Virus record (IMG/VR): IMGVR_UViG_3300038701_002076
Coordinates: 1 to 39,368 of that record
Length of the DNA stretch: 39,368 nucleotides
From: a virus
Reading direction: 5' to 3' (one strand)
Shown here: positions 6,083-13,071 of the stretch, piece by piece
How positions within the stretch are numbered: position 1 is the first letter of the stretch
Layout of the letters: each line of letters opens with the position of its first letter
Program-made: the position numbers and the translations under genes
Notes under the pieces: model-generated
Database searches by the model: none
Seen by the model: only the letters and a program-made list of their open reading frames with translations
What the model was told of the DNA's origin: nothing

Positions 6083-7443
6083 ACGCTATCGTTAAGCCAA
6101 TCACTCAGCACTACATACCGCGCAATGAGCGCACGCTTGAGGATGTAGAGCGCGAAATCAAAAATGTAATGACTTCCAGCTTCGTGGATCTTGGCCGCGA
6201 ATTCAAGCGAATCAAGGATGACGAGTTGTGGCGCAACGCGGATGTGGAATATGGCAGCTTCACTTGGTACTGCGAGAAACGGTGGGGATTAAAGAAGACT
6301 GCGGTATACAGATTTATAAGTGCTTGTGAAACTTATGATTTGCTTTCCCCGATCGGGGAAAATCTCCCTACACACGAAACCCAAATACGCCCGCTCACCC
6401 GCCTCAAAAACGACGATGACGTGATTGAAGCTTGGAATCGGGCGGTATTAGCTGCTGGCGATAGCGCCCCCACTGAGCAGCTTGTGAAGGATGTCGTCAA
6501 GCAGATGTTTGACGAACGCAAGGATAAAGCCGTGGATGAAGAGCCAGAACCGCTGACGCTGGATGGTGGCGCAGATGGCTCAGGCGTGCCGGAATTTATC
6601 AAAATCAATCAGTGGACAGCCTTACCGCAAGATGAGCGTGAGCGGTATCTGTCTGGCGTTGAAACCGGCAAGGTTTTTAATAAGCAGAAAACAGACAGCA
6701 TTGAATGGGCGCAATGGTCTTGGAACCCGATAACCGGGTGCAAGCATGATTGCCCGTACTGCTACGCCAGAGACATTGCGGAACGATTTTACAAACAAGG
6801 ATTCGAGCCAGCGTTTCTTCCTGATCGGCTGAAAGCGCCCGCCAACACGAAAGTACCGGCAGAGGCCGCTAATGATATTGCTTTCAAGAATGTCTTTACC
6901 TGCTCTATGGCTGACCTGTTTGGGCGTTGGGTGCCTGCCGAATGGATTGAAGCCGTACTTAATCAAGTCCGCGCAAACCCGCAATGGAATTTCTTGTTTC
7001 TGACTAAATTTCCCAAGCGCATGGCTGAGTTTGATATTCCCAAAAACGCCTGGATGGGGACAAGCGTGGATTGCCAAGCTCGCGTAAAAAACGCAGAGCG
7101 GGCCTTTGAGAAAGTTAATTGCGATGTGAAATGGCTATCGGTCGAGCCTTTGATCGAACCGCTTACGTTTAATTCGCTTGATATGTTTCAGTGGGTGGTT
7201 ATCGGTGGGGCCAGCTCATCTAACAGAACCCCAGCCTTTGTGCCGTCAATGGATGCTATCGCGTCGCTACACCAGCAAGCCCGCCAGTCTGGTTGCAGTA
7301 TTTACTACAAGACTAATTGCGGCATGAGCGACGAACTAAGACTTAAAGAATTCCCTTGGCAGAAACGTACTCAGAGGAGAGCGCCAGCGGTATTTAATTA
7401 TCTCGGCAAAGCCAAAACAGAAAATCAGCAGATCGAATCGTAA
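6079..7443 (+). CDS. Phage Gp37/Gp68-like (DUF5131) radical-SAM-type protein with N-terminal DNA-binding domain
   Basis: The 454-residue protein has two parts. Residues 1-150 contain a helical domain often seen in phage and plasmid DNA-binding or ParB/KorB-like proteins (RTLEDVEREIKNVMTSSFVD... LKKTAVYRFISACETYDLL... 'THETQIRPLTRL'). Residues 195-440 are the DUF5131 domain: 'WSWNPITGCKHDCPYCYA' with Cys221, Cys225 and Cys228 in the C-x3-C-x2-C spacing of radical SAM enzymes, then 'NVFTCSMADLFGRWVP', 'FLFLTKFPKRM', 'WMGTSVDCQARV', 'WLSVEPLIEPL', 'VVIGGASSS' and 'IYYKTNCG'. A [4Fe-4S] cluster and SAM chemistry are likely. The substrate is unknown, but the neighbouring TcmP-like and HNH genes suggest nucleic-acid modification. 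Start ATG 6079 overlaps the HNH stop (ATGA). Confidence 0.8.
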   Translation: MNAIVKPITQHYIPRNERTLEDVEREIKNVMTSSFVDLGREFKRIKDDELWRNADVEYGSFTWYCEKRWGLKKTAVYRFISACETYDLLSPIGENLPTHETQIRPLTRLKNDDDVIEAWNRAVLAAGDSAPTEQLVKDVVKQMFDERKDKAVDEEPEPLTLDGGADGSGVPEFIKINQWTALPQDERERYLSGVETGKVFNKQKTDSIEWAQWSWNPITGCKHDCPYCYARDIAERFYKQGFEPAFLPDRLKAPANTKVPAEAANDIAFKNVFTCSMADLFGRWVPAEWIEAVLNQVRANPQWNFLFLTKFPKRMAEFDIPKNAWMGTSVDCQARVKNAERAFEKVNCDVKWLSVEPLIEPLTFNSLDMFQWVVIGGASSSNRTPAFVPSMDAIASLHQQARQSGCSIYYKTNCGMSDELRLKEFPWQKRTQRRAPAVFNYLGKAKTENQQIES

Positions 7444-7583
7444 TGACAGCCTGGGCCAAAGCAATGCGCCAAGCGCGGCGCATCAAAACCAGTACACGTA
7501 AACGGCAGTCTGTTGGCGCATGGACAAAGCATGTGCTGACAGCGCTCAAAAAATCGCCCGCGAAATCTGCGGCTAACAGATAA
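7443..7583 (+). CDS. 46-residue basic hypothetical protein
   Basis: ATG 7443 overlaps the TAA of the DUF5131 gene (TAATG). The product (MTAWAKAMRQARRIKTSTRK...) is strongly basic and helical. No family is recognised. The start overlap supports coupling. Its 3' end contains half of a 7-bp inverted repeat (GCCCGCG 7556-7562 with CGCGGGC 7584-7590) with only a short T-run, a weak terminator candidate. Confidence 0.45.
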   Translation: MTAWAKAMRQARRIKTSTRKRQSVGAWTKHVLTALKKSPAKSAANR

Positions 7584-7625
7584 CGCGGGCTTTCACTGTG
7601 ACTACAGATTTAGAGGACAGCCACA

Positions 7626-8522
7626 ATGAGATATGAAAATAGTAATACACGAGCAGCAGCTTGCCAAGTTGTTTCGATAGCCGAGCATACCGAAAAGCGA
7701 AGAGGCTACGATTTGGAAGACGGCTATACACGAATCGCTAACCAAGTCCTTGAGGACATTATCTCAGCGCCAATCACAGACCGACAGCGGCGCGTATTGC
7801 TTACCGTGGTGCGGTTGACCTATGGCTTTAATTGCAAGTCAGCACGAATCACCGTAAGCCAGCTTGCGCGAATCACTAGCATGCCACGGCAACATTGCTC
7901 AGCGGCGCTGAATGACCTCATCGGCATGAATATAGTTTCTCGCCAAGGTGAGCGCGGCAACGTCGCATACAACAAATATCAAGACACTTGGCGTACCGCG
8001 GGGCGGCGCATGAAAAATGCAAATAAGGCCGCAAAAGTGCGGTGTAACCGATTTAGTGACACTGGCGCTGAGTGTCACCAAAACGGTGTCACTGAGTGTC
8101 ACCAAAACGGGCACACTATAAAGACAAAAGACAAAGTAAATGCATCTACTGACGTAGATGCATCGTCAACAGCAGCAATCGCTACGCGCAAAAAAACGGA
8201 TTGTCCGTACCAGAAATTACTTGAGCTGTATCAGCAGCATTTTCCTGCCAAGCAACAACCTCGCACGCTTGGCGACAGACGCAAGCGGATTATCAAGCAA
8301 GGCTGGATGTACGCCATGCGCCTTACGCACAGTGAAACCGGATTGCCGCTGTATACCGACACCGAGAGCGGTATCGAATGGTGGGATAGGTTTATGGCCT
8401 GGATTGTGCGCAAAGCTGAATTTTGCATGAAGCAGCAGCACAACTTTTCGATTGACTGGTTATTTACGGCTAAAGCAATCGAAGGCTTGATTGATGGCAA
8501 ATACAACACGGTGAAAGGCTAA
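7626..8522 (+). CDS. Replication initiator, lambda O-like
   Basis: The 298-residue protein opens its conserved part with 'LEDGYTRIANQVLEDIISAP', 'ITDRQRRVLLTVVRLTYGFN' and 'RITVSQLARITSM' (about residues 27-90), the winged-helix origin-binding domain of the phage replication protein O family. The middle (about 140-190) is a low-conservation linker encoded by repeated DNA, and the C-terminal part (about 195-298) would contact the helicase. It should bind iterons inside its own gene and recruit the DnaB-like helicase encoded immediately downstream. The ATG follows GAGGAC. Stop and next start overlap (TAATG). Length is close to lambda O (299 residues). Confidence 0.82.
   Translation: MRYENSNTRAAACQVVSIAEHTEKRRGYDLEDGYTRIANQVLEDIISAPITDRQRRVLLTVVRLTYGFNCKSARITVSQLARITSMPRQHCSAALNDLIGMNIVSRQGERGNVAYNKYQDTWRTAGRRMKNANKAAKVRCNRFSDTGAECHQNGVTECHQNGHTIKTKDKVNASTDVDASSTAAIATRKKTDCPYQKLLELYQQHFPAKQQPRTLGDRRKRIIKQGWMYAMRLTHSETGLPLYTDTESGIEWWDRFMAWIVRKAEFCMKQQHNFSIDWLFTAKAIEGLIDGKYNTVKG
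8056..8163 (+). repeat. Putative replication origin: iterons and inverted repeat within the initiator gene
   Basis: The 19-bp sequence CTGAGTGTCACCAAAACGG occurs twice as an exact direct repeat (8068-8086 and 8092-8110, 24-bp period). The core GTGTCAC recurs at 8086-8092 and its reverse complement GTGACAC at 8056-8062. Downstream comes an A-rich stretch (8117-8140) and a perfect 10-bp inverted repeat with a 4-nt loop (8140-8163). Iterons plus adjoining AT-rich DNA in the middle of an O-type gene is the layout of lambda ori. Confidence 0.7.
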
Positions 8523-9853
8523 TGACTGAGCAGCTCTACAGCCTAGACGCCGAGCAAGCCGTATTGGGTGGCTGCCTATTTGATGGCACCGCTTACGACA
8601 GAATAGCCGACATTATCAGCGCTGACGATTTTGCGTTACGCCAGCACAAGCTGATTTGGGGCGCTATCGAGCGGTTAGCCAGAGACAACACCAGCATAGA
8701 CATTATTACCGTTGAAGAAACACTGCAAGACGCGGCGGACGATGCGGGCGGACTGGCCTATCTGGGCAAACTCGCACGCGACGTGCCGAGCGCGGCGAAT
8801 GTCGAAGCCTACGCCAAAATCATGGCTGAGTACCGGATTCGGCGCGGGCTGCAAGCAGCGGGCCACAAAATCGCAGCATTAGCGAATGCCGAGAGCGAAA
8901 ACCGGATTGCTGACGCCTATCGCGAATTAGAAGCGCTGCACGACGAGCGCAAGCAAGCGCCTGTGAAAGCAGACGACGCCATGACAGAGTTGGTGGACGA
9001 GCTAGACAGGCGTTTCAACCTGACGGACGCGCTATTGGGTATACCAACCGGCGTTGGTGATTTGGACGATTTTATCAACGGATTGTGTAATGGCCGGTTG
9101 TATGTCATAGCGGGCCGTCCTGGTATGGGCAAATCAGTGCTGGGCCTGCAAGCGGCGTTGACTGCCGCCAAAACCAATAACCCGGCCCTGCTGTGCAGCT
9201 TAGAAATGGGCCGCAATGAGTTGATGATGCGTGCTGCGGCCAGCCTGGGCCATATCCCACTCAATCGGATAGAGCACATCAATCAATTTGATGACGACGA
9301 CTGGACGAAGCTCACCGCATTCACCGCCAGCACCAAAAATTTACCGTTTTGGATAGACGACAGCGCCAGTCTGCACATCACCGATATCGTAGTGAGAGCC
9401 AGACGCCATAAGCGCCAATTTGGTTTGGATCTACTGGTTATCGATTACCTGCAGCTCGTCAATGGCACAGGTGAAAACCGCACGAAAGAGATTGGCAGTA
9501 TCAGCCGGGCTTGCAAGCAATTGGCGAAAGAATTGGATATCCCGGTGGTGCTGCTGAGCCAGCTAAACCGCTCGGTTGAGCAGCGCGGCAATAAACGGCC
9601 AATCATGTCTGATTTACGTGAATCTGGCGAGATCGAGCAGGACAGCGACGTGGTTATTTTTCTCTACCGCGACGAGGTGTATCACCCCGATAGCATGGAT
9701 ATCGGCACCGTGGAGCTTATTGTGAGCAAGCAACGTAATGGGCCGATCGGCACAGTAAAAGCCGCGTGGCTGGGTCAGTACGCACGCATTGACAATCTTG
9801 CATTTGAGGCTATGCGAAACCGCACAGCGCCAGAACGGGAGTATTTCGCGTGA
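8522..9853 (+). CDS. Replicative DNA helicase, DnaB family
   Basis: The 443-residue protein has the N-terminal DnaB domain (YSLDAEQAVLGGCLFDGTAY, residues 6-25) and a RecA-like helicase domain with Walker A 'AGRPGMGKS' (about 197-205), 'LLCSLEMGRNELMMR' (motif 1a region), Walker B 'LLVIDYLQL' and 'VVLLSQLNRSVEQR', 'MSDLRESGEIEQDSDVVIFL', all standard for DnaB. It is the hexameric helicase that would unwind at the phage origin. Start overlaps the stop of the O-like initiator, so the phage carries its own initiator-helicase pair, as in P22, rather than a helicase loader as in lambda. Confidence 0.93.
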   Translation: MTEQLYSLDAEQAVLGGCLFDGTAYDRIADIISADDFALRQHKLIWGAIERLARDNTSIDIITVEETLQDAADDAGGLAYLGKLARDVPSAANVEAYAKIMAEYRIRRGLQAAGHKIAALANAESENRIADAYRELEALHDERKQAPVKADDAMTELVDELDRRFNLTDALLGIPTGVGDLDDFINGLCNGRLYVIAGRPGMGKSVLGLQAALTAAKTNNPALLCSLEMGRNELMMRAAASLGHIPLNRIEHINQFDDDDWTKLTAFTASTKNLPFWIDDSASLHITDIVVRARRHKRQFGLDLLVIDYLQLVNGTGENRTKEIGSISRACKQLAKELDIPVVLLSQLNRSVEQRGNKRPIMSDLRESGEIEQDSDVVIFLYRDEVYHPDSMDIGTVELIVSKQRNGPIGTVKAAWLGQYARIDNLAFEAMRNRTAPEREYFA

Positions 9854-10065
9854 TGACCAGCCCGCCCATATCAAGCCAGCACAGCCCGCTTGAGGGCGCA
9901 ACTGATCCAGACGATACCCGCGTACGCTGCCGCAACTGCCAGCACCTGCAGCGGGTGGCGCATGGTGGGATGCAGTGCGGTAAAACCCGGCACCGGATGC
10001 ATCAACACCTGCTGCGCAACTGCCTGGAGTTTTACGCGATCCAGGGGCGGAGGCCGCATGACTGA
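9853..10065 (+). CDS. Small zinc-finger-like protein
   Basis: The 70-residue product has 'CRNCQHLQRV' and 'MQCGKTRHRMHQHLLRNCLE', giving four cysteines (C-x2-C ... C ... C) able to hold one zinc. ATG 9853 overlaps the helicase stop (TGATG); a GTG at 9850 is an alternative. Small proteins of this kind are common between helicase and methyltransferase genes in phages; the function is not known. The last 8 nt overlap the methyltransferase start. Confidence 0.6.
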   Translation: MTSPPISSQHSPLEGATDPDDTRVRCRNCQHLQRVAHGGMQCGKTRHRMHQHLLRNCLEFYAIQGRRPHD

Positions 10066-11014
10066 CCCCAGAGCCTACTACAACGAATTTGAGCCGTACT
10101 GCGCGCAGTGGCTGCGCAATCTGATAGACGCCGGCCTGCTGCCGCCAGGCGACGTAGATGACAGGAGTATCGAGGATGTTCGAGCAGACGACCTTACCGG
10201 GTATACCCAGTGCCATTTCTTCGCCGGACTCGGCGGCTGGGGGTATGCGCTCAGACTCGCAGGCTGGCCCGACGACCGGCCAATCTGGACAGGCTCGCCC
10301 CCGTGCCAACCGTTCAGCGCGGCAGGCAAAGGCGCAGGCTACGCTGATCGGCGGGATTTATGGCCCCATTTTTATGGACTCATCAATGCAGTCCGCCCGC
10401 CTGTCGTCATGGGAGAACAGGTTGATGCAGCGGTTAGGTATGGCTGGCTCGACCGAGCGCGCATTGATTTGGAAGCAAGCGGTTACACCTGCCGGGCTGC
10501 CATTGTCCCGGCTTGCAGTGTCAATGCGCCGCACAAGCGCAACCGGCTGTGGTTTGTGGCCGACGCCACAAGCGAGAGACGGGACACCAAGAGGGGCGCA
10601 GGCGAAACGGTTTCTCAATCCAGCCAGGAGCAACGATTTGCCGGATGCGGTGGCCGCAGCATTTTGGCCGACACCAGCGGCGCGGAACTGGAAGGACGGC
10701 AGTTATTGCCCGAACGTGCCTGTGAATGGCCTGCTGGGCAGGGCGGTATGGGGAACACCGACAGCGCCGGACGCGAACCGGGGCGTGAAGCCGCCACGCC
10801 CGCGCGATACCGGGGTGCCATTGAGTCAGCAGGTTTCTGGGACGACTCAACCTGGCTCGAATGCGGAGACGGCAAACAGCGGCGCGTTAAACCCGGCGTT
10901 CGTTTGCTGGCTTATGGGGTACCCGCCAGAGTGGGAAAGTTGCGCGCCTTCGGTAATGCCATCGTCCCACAAGTCGCGGCAGAAGTAGTGCGGGCGTATA
11001 TGGAGGCCGCATGA
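10058..11014 (+). CDS. DNA (cytosine-5) methyltransferase
   Basis: Start ATG 10058 has GGAGG at 5 nt. The 318-residue protein shows C5-methyltransferase motif I 'FFAGLGGWGYAL' (about 54-65), motif IV 'TGSPPCQPFSAAGKG' with catalytic Cys83, a motif VI variant 'GEQV' (119-122), motif VIII-like 'APHKRNRLWFVADA', and motif X 'AFGNAIVPQVAAEV' near the end. It transfers a methyl group from SAM to C5 of cytosine, probably protecting phage DNA from restriction. The target-recognition region (about 175-260) is short. Its 3' 813 nt are shared with a second frame (10176-10988) encoding another recognisable phage protein, an unusually long same-strand overlap. Confidence 0.88.
   Translation: MTDPRAYYNEFEPYCAQWLRNLIDAGLLPPGDVDDRSIEDVRADDLTGYTQCHFFAGLGGWGYALRLAGWPDDRPIWTGSPPCQPFSAAGKGAGYADRRDLWPHFYGLINAVRPPVVMGEQVDAAVRYGWLDRARIDLEASGYTCRAAIVPACSVNAPHKRNRLWFVADATSERRDTKRGAGETVSQSSQEQRFAGCGGRSILADTSGAELEGRQLLPERACEWPAGQGGMGNTDSAGREPGREAATPARYRGAIESAGFWDDSTWLECGDGKQRRVKPGVRLLAYGVPARVGKLRAFGNAIVPQVAAEVVRAYMEAA
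10176..10988 (+). CDS. Conserved phage protein encoded in an alternative frame inside the methyltransferase gene
   Basis: This frame, +1 relative to the methyltransferase, encodes 270 residues from ATG 10176, which has AGGAG at 8 nt. It matches, by my recollection of the family, a widespread but unnamed phage protein: N-terminus 'MFEQTTLPGIPSAISSPDSA', 'GPTTGQSG', 'SARLSSWENRLMQRL', 'ALIWKQAVTPAGLP', tandem 'WPTPQARDG' and 'WPTPAARNWKDG' motifs, and C-terminus 'LNPAFVCWLMGYPPEWESC' followed by 'SSHKSRQK'. WPTP repeats and the 'NP-x5-WLMG-x-P-x-W' ending recur in phage proteins next to C5 methyltransferases. The function is unknown. Two conserved families on one stretch make this a real dual-coding region rather than a chance open frame. 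Confidence 0.7.
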   Translation: MFEQTTLPGIPSAISSPDSAAGGMRSDSQAGPTTGQSGQARPRANRSARQAKAQATLIGGIYGPIFMDSSMQSARLSSWENRLMQRLGMAGSTERALIWKQAVTPAGLPLSRLAVSMRRTSATGCGLWPTPQARDGTPRGAQAKRFLNPARSNDLPDAVAAAFWPTPAARNWKDGSYCPNVPVNGLLGRAVWGTPTAPDANRGVKPPRPRDTGVPLSQQVSGTTQPGSNAETANSGALNPAFVCWLMGYPPEWESCAPSVMPSSHKSRQK

Positions 11015-11241
11015 CTGAGCAACAACGTAAATGGCTGCAAAACATGACAGAACAGCTTATGGAGCACATCGCCAGACAGACAGCAGACGGCATAGCAGAG
11101 CGCACCGCCGTAGCACGAGCGTGGGAGGGGCTAATGATTCCTGGCCGCTCTCCGACAGACGTGGAGTATTCGCGCCTGCTGAGCGCTGATCCTGCGGCAG
11201 TGGCGCGGGTGATTTGGGCGATTAGCAGAGAGGCAGCATGA
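11011..11241 (+). CDS. Hypothetical protein
   Basis: ATG 11011 overlaps the methyltransferase stop (ATGA). The 76-residue product is mainly helical (LQNMTEQLMEHIARQTADGI, PAAVARVIWAISREAA). No domain is recognised. Its stop overlaps the next start. Confidence 0.6.
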   Translation: MTEQQRKWLQNMTEQLMEHIARQTADGIAERTAVARAWEGLMIPGRSPTDVEYSRLLSADPAAVARVIWAISREAA

Positions 11242-11627
11242 CGCCAGCCGAAACCCGCAAATCCGCCACGCAGCATATCCGCACGGCAGTTGCGGAGTTG
11301 CACCGGGTAGGTGTGCCAAACGAGCGAATCATTAACACGTTGCTGGGTTGTGCGCGGCGTTATTTGCAGCGGGATTTAAAAGTACCTACCCGCTATCAGT
11401 ATCGCATTTTGCAAACGCTATCCCGTATCGAGCCAGCTACCGCCAATGATTTAGCGCCAGCCGCCAATATCTGCCCAACGAGCGCCCGGCGAAATCTAGT
11501 TAAGCTGCAAAAGCTGGGGCTGGTGGACGCTGTTACTAAGCGGTGCAAATACAGCAGAGGGCATTATAACGAGCGAGTCTGGCATGTAACCGAATCTGGA
11601 CTTAACGCAATGAGGACTGAGCAATGA
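11238..11627 (+). CDS. Winged-helix (MarR-like) DNA-binding protein
   Basis: In the 129-residue product the segment from about residue 50 reads 'RYQYRILQTLSRIEPATAND', 'LAPAANICPTSARRNLVKLQ', 'KLGLVDAV' and 'ERVWHVTESGLNAM', the helix-helix-recognition helix-wing order of MarR-type winged helices. The N-terminal 45 residues are a separate helical segment. It may regulate accessory genes of this operon. It has ATGA overlaps at both ends. Confidence 0.65.
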   Translation: MTPAETRKSATQHIRTAVAELHRVGVPNERIINTLLGCARRYLQRDLKVPTRYQYRILQTLSRIEPATANDLAPAANICPTSARRNLVKLQKLGLVDAVTKRCKYSRGHYNERVWHVTESGLNAMRTEQ

Positions 11628-11887
11628 AATACCTATTGTTAATCCTGCCGCTGGCCGTAATGGCCGCTGAAAATCCGCTGGATTGCATGAATAACGCGCC
11701 CGCCAGTGCAAATCAATGCAAACCGGGCGAAGCGCCAAGAGCCAGCGTGCGAATAGAGGTGAAATCCTATTACGGCGAGATGTACGGCAGCGATACAACA
11801 GAGTATTGCGAAGTGCAACACGCCTGGGTTGTCGGTGGCGTGTGCAATTACTGCCGCGTCACAGATGAGCAATGCGGCGAAACCTAG
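11624..11887 (+). CDS. Small secreted cysteine-rich protein
   Basis: The 87-residue product begins MKYLLLILPLAVMAAENPLD, a signal peptide with likely cleavage after Ala-Val-Met-Ala-Ala. The mature part has seven Cys residues, including 'CNYC' near the end, so it is probably a disulfide-bonded periplasmic protein. No family is recognised. A secreted protein in an early/replication operon is unexpected. Confidence 0.6.
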   Translation: MKYLLLILPLAVMAAENPLDCMNNAPASANQCKPGEAPRASVRIEVKSYYGEMYGSDTTEYCEVQHAWVVGGVCNYCRVTDEQCGET

Positions 11888-11908
11888 CCGCGAAACACTG
11901 AGGTAATT

Positions 11909-12247
11909 ATGAAATACGTAACAGCAGTAATCATGGCTCTCATGCTGTCAGGGGTAGCCCTGGCTGAGAGCAAATACACGTACAAGGTTGACAGGTTTAC
12001 GGTAGTCGATCAGGTGAGCGGCGATAGAGTATCGTGCGTCAACACAACGGTAGTTATCCGGTTAAACCCGCAGGATAGCAATTTTGATGGTGTTGGCAGT
12101 GCTCGCGCAGATTGGGGCTGCACTATCACCGGCAAACCAGACGGCCCCGATACCGACCCCGACACGGGCGAGCCACCAGAGCCAGCACCGCCGCGCCCGT
12201 GCGATCCCGACAAGCCCTACGCTGGCCCGGCGCCGTGTCAGCCGTAA
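11909..12247 (+). CDS. Small secreted protein with Pro/Asp-rich tail
   Basis: The 112-residue product has a signal peptide (MKYVTAVIMALMLSGVALAE, cleavage after ALA), a beta-rich domain of about 60 residues with two Cys, and a low-complexity tail (DGPDTDPDTGEPPEPAPPRP) ending CQP. The ribosome site is GAGGTAATT. It would be periplasmic. It is adjacent to another exported protein, suggesting a pair with an envelope role; no function can be assigned. Confidence 0.6.
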   Translation: MKYVTAVIMALMLSGVALAESKYTYKVDRFTVVDQVSGDRVSCVNTTVVIRLNPQDSNFDGVGSARADWGCTITGKPDGPDTDPDTGEPPEPAPPRPCDPDKPYAGPAPCQP

Positions 12248-12573
12248 TGGCTAAACGCAAAACCAAATTGCCCGTCACGCGCACGCTGGAGTATCTGCAA
12301 GCGCGTGGCTGGGCTGCTGGCCGGGTGGACAGGCAGGCAGGGAAAGTATCGTTTGATTATTTGGGCGTTGCCGATGTGTTGGGCATTGGCCCGGAAGGCG
12401 CGCTGCTGGCCGTGCAGTGTACGAGTGCCAGCAATGTATCGGCCCGCATCAGGAAGCTGGAGGGCGCAGATTTGTTTGACAGCATGAGCGCATTACGGCG
12501 GGCCAATATTGCGGTGCAGGTTTGGGGCTGGTATCCAGATCGTGATACGCCGCGCATTGTGGATCTGAGTTGA
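12247..12573 (+). CDS. PD-(D/E)XK-like small nuclease-related protein
   Basis: ATG 12247 overlaps the previous stop (TAATG). The 108-residue product contains 'TLEYLQARGWAAGRVDRQAG', 'DYLGVADVLGIGPEGALLAV', 'QCTSASNVSARIRKLEG' and 'IAVQVWGWYP', the strand order of small restriction-fold nucleases: D in 'GVADVLG', then a Q-x-T in place of E-x-K. Many phages carry related proteins at this place. The altered active site leaves it unclear whether it is an active nuclease. Confidence 0.6.
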   Translation: MAKRKTKLPVTRTLEYLQARGWAAGRVDRQAGKVSFDYLGVADVLGIGPEGALLAVQCTSASNVSARIRKLEGADLFDSMSALRRANIAVQVWGWYPDRDTPRIVDLS

Positions 12574-12580
12574 GGGCGAT

Positions 12581-12835
12581 ATGAGCAAAGCAAAACAGTA
12601 CCGAAAAAAGCCAGTGGTGATTGAGGCTATTGAATATACAGACAGCAATGAGGACGCTGTTATAGCGTTTATTGGCAGAGGGGCTTGGATGCCTAGCTCT
12701 AACGAAATCATTATCAACACGCTAGAGGGGCAGATGAGCGCTACGCCGGGCTGTTTCGTTATTCGTGGCGTAGCGGGCGAATACTACCCATGCGACGGTG
12801 ATATTTTCCGCCAAACGTATGAAGCGGTTGAGTGA
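12581..12835 (+). CDS. Conserved phage protein (PGDYG-like)
   Basis: The 84-residue product follows a pattern common in phage accessory regions: 'KQYRKKPVVIEAIEY' at the N-terminus, 'IIINTLEGQMSATPGCFVIR' and 'GVAGEYYPCDGDIFRQTYEA' at the end. The family occurs in many phages and has no established function. Confidence 0.7.
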   Translation: MSKAKQYRKKPVVIEAIEYTDSNEDAVIAFIGRGAWMPSSNEIIINTLEGQMSATPGCFVIRGVAGEYYPCDGDIFRQTYEAVE

Positions 12836-12841
12836 GTTGGC

Positions 12842-12970
12842 ATGAATACGAATCCAGAATTAGCAGTGCTTATCATTTTGGCGGTGGGCGCGTTTGGGTA
12901 TATGGCGCTTAAGCTGCTGGCTCAGATAGGCGTAGAGCTGTACGGGGCTGTAGCGTGGCTATTCGGTTGA
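12842..12970 (+). CDS. 42-residue membrane microprotein
   Basis: ATG 12842 lies 7 nt after the previous stop. The product has one or two hydrophobic segments (LAVLIILAVGAFGYMALKLL, then GAVAWLF). No family is recognised. It is part of the dense run of small genes 12247-14574. Confidence 0.45.
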   Translation: MNTNPELAVLIILAVGAFGYMALKLLAQIGVELYGAVAWLFG

Positions 12971-13071
12971 TAGCGCTGCTGCTCATGCTCATAGCCGGGT
13001 GTGCAGCCCCATGCCCGTGCAATTGGTTGGAGCCGTGCGTGTGTGCAGCAGACGGAGGTGGTAATGATTGA
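12967..13071 (+). CDS. 34-residue putative lipoprotein
   Basis: From TTG 12967 (overlapping the preceding TGA) the frame reads a short hydrophobic signal followed by 'LIAGC', a good lipobox, and then a Cys-rich tail (CAAPCPCNWLEPCVC). If translated it would be a lipidated peptide in the envelope. ATG 12985 is an alternative start. The lack of a clear ribosome site keeps confidence low. Confidence 0.4.
   Translation: MIALLLMLIAGCAAPCPCNWLEPCVCAADGGGND

Noticed and set aside
6622-7077. 151-codon minus-strand frame
   Set aside because: It is a shadow of the DUF5131 gene, which has clear motifs on the plus strand.
7556-7590. Terminator between the 46-residue gene and the O-like initiator
   Set aside because: The stem is 7 bp but the loop is 21 nt and only three T follow; at most a weak element.
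9614-10309. 231-codon open frame on the minus strand
   Set aside because: It is antisense to the helicase, zinc-finger and methyltransferase genes, has no ribosome site, and its composition is that of a reversed GC-rich coding strand.
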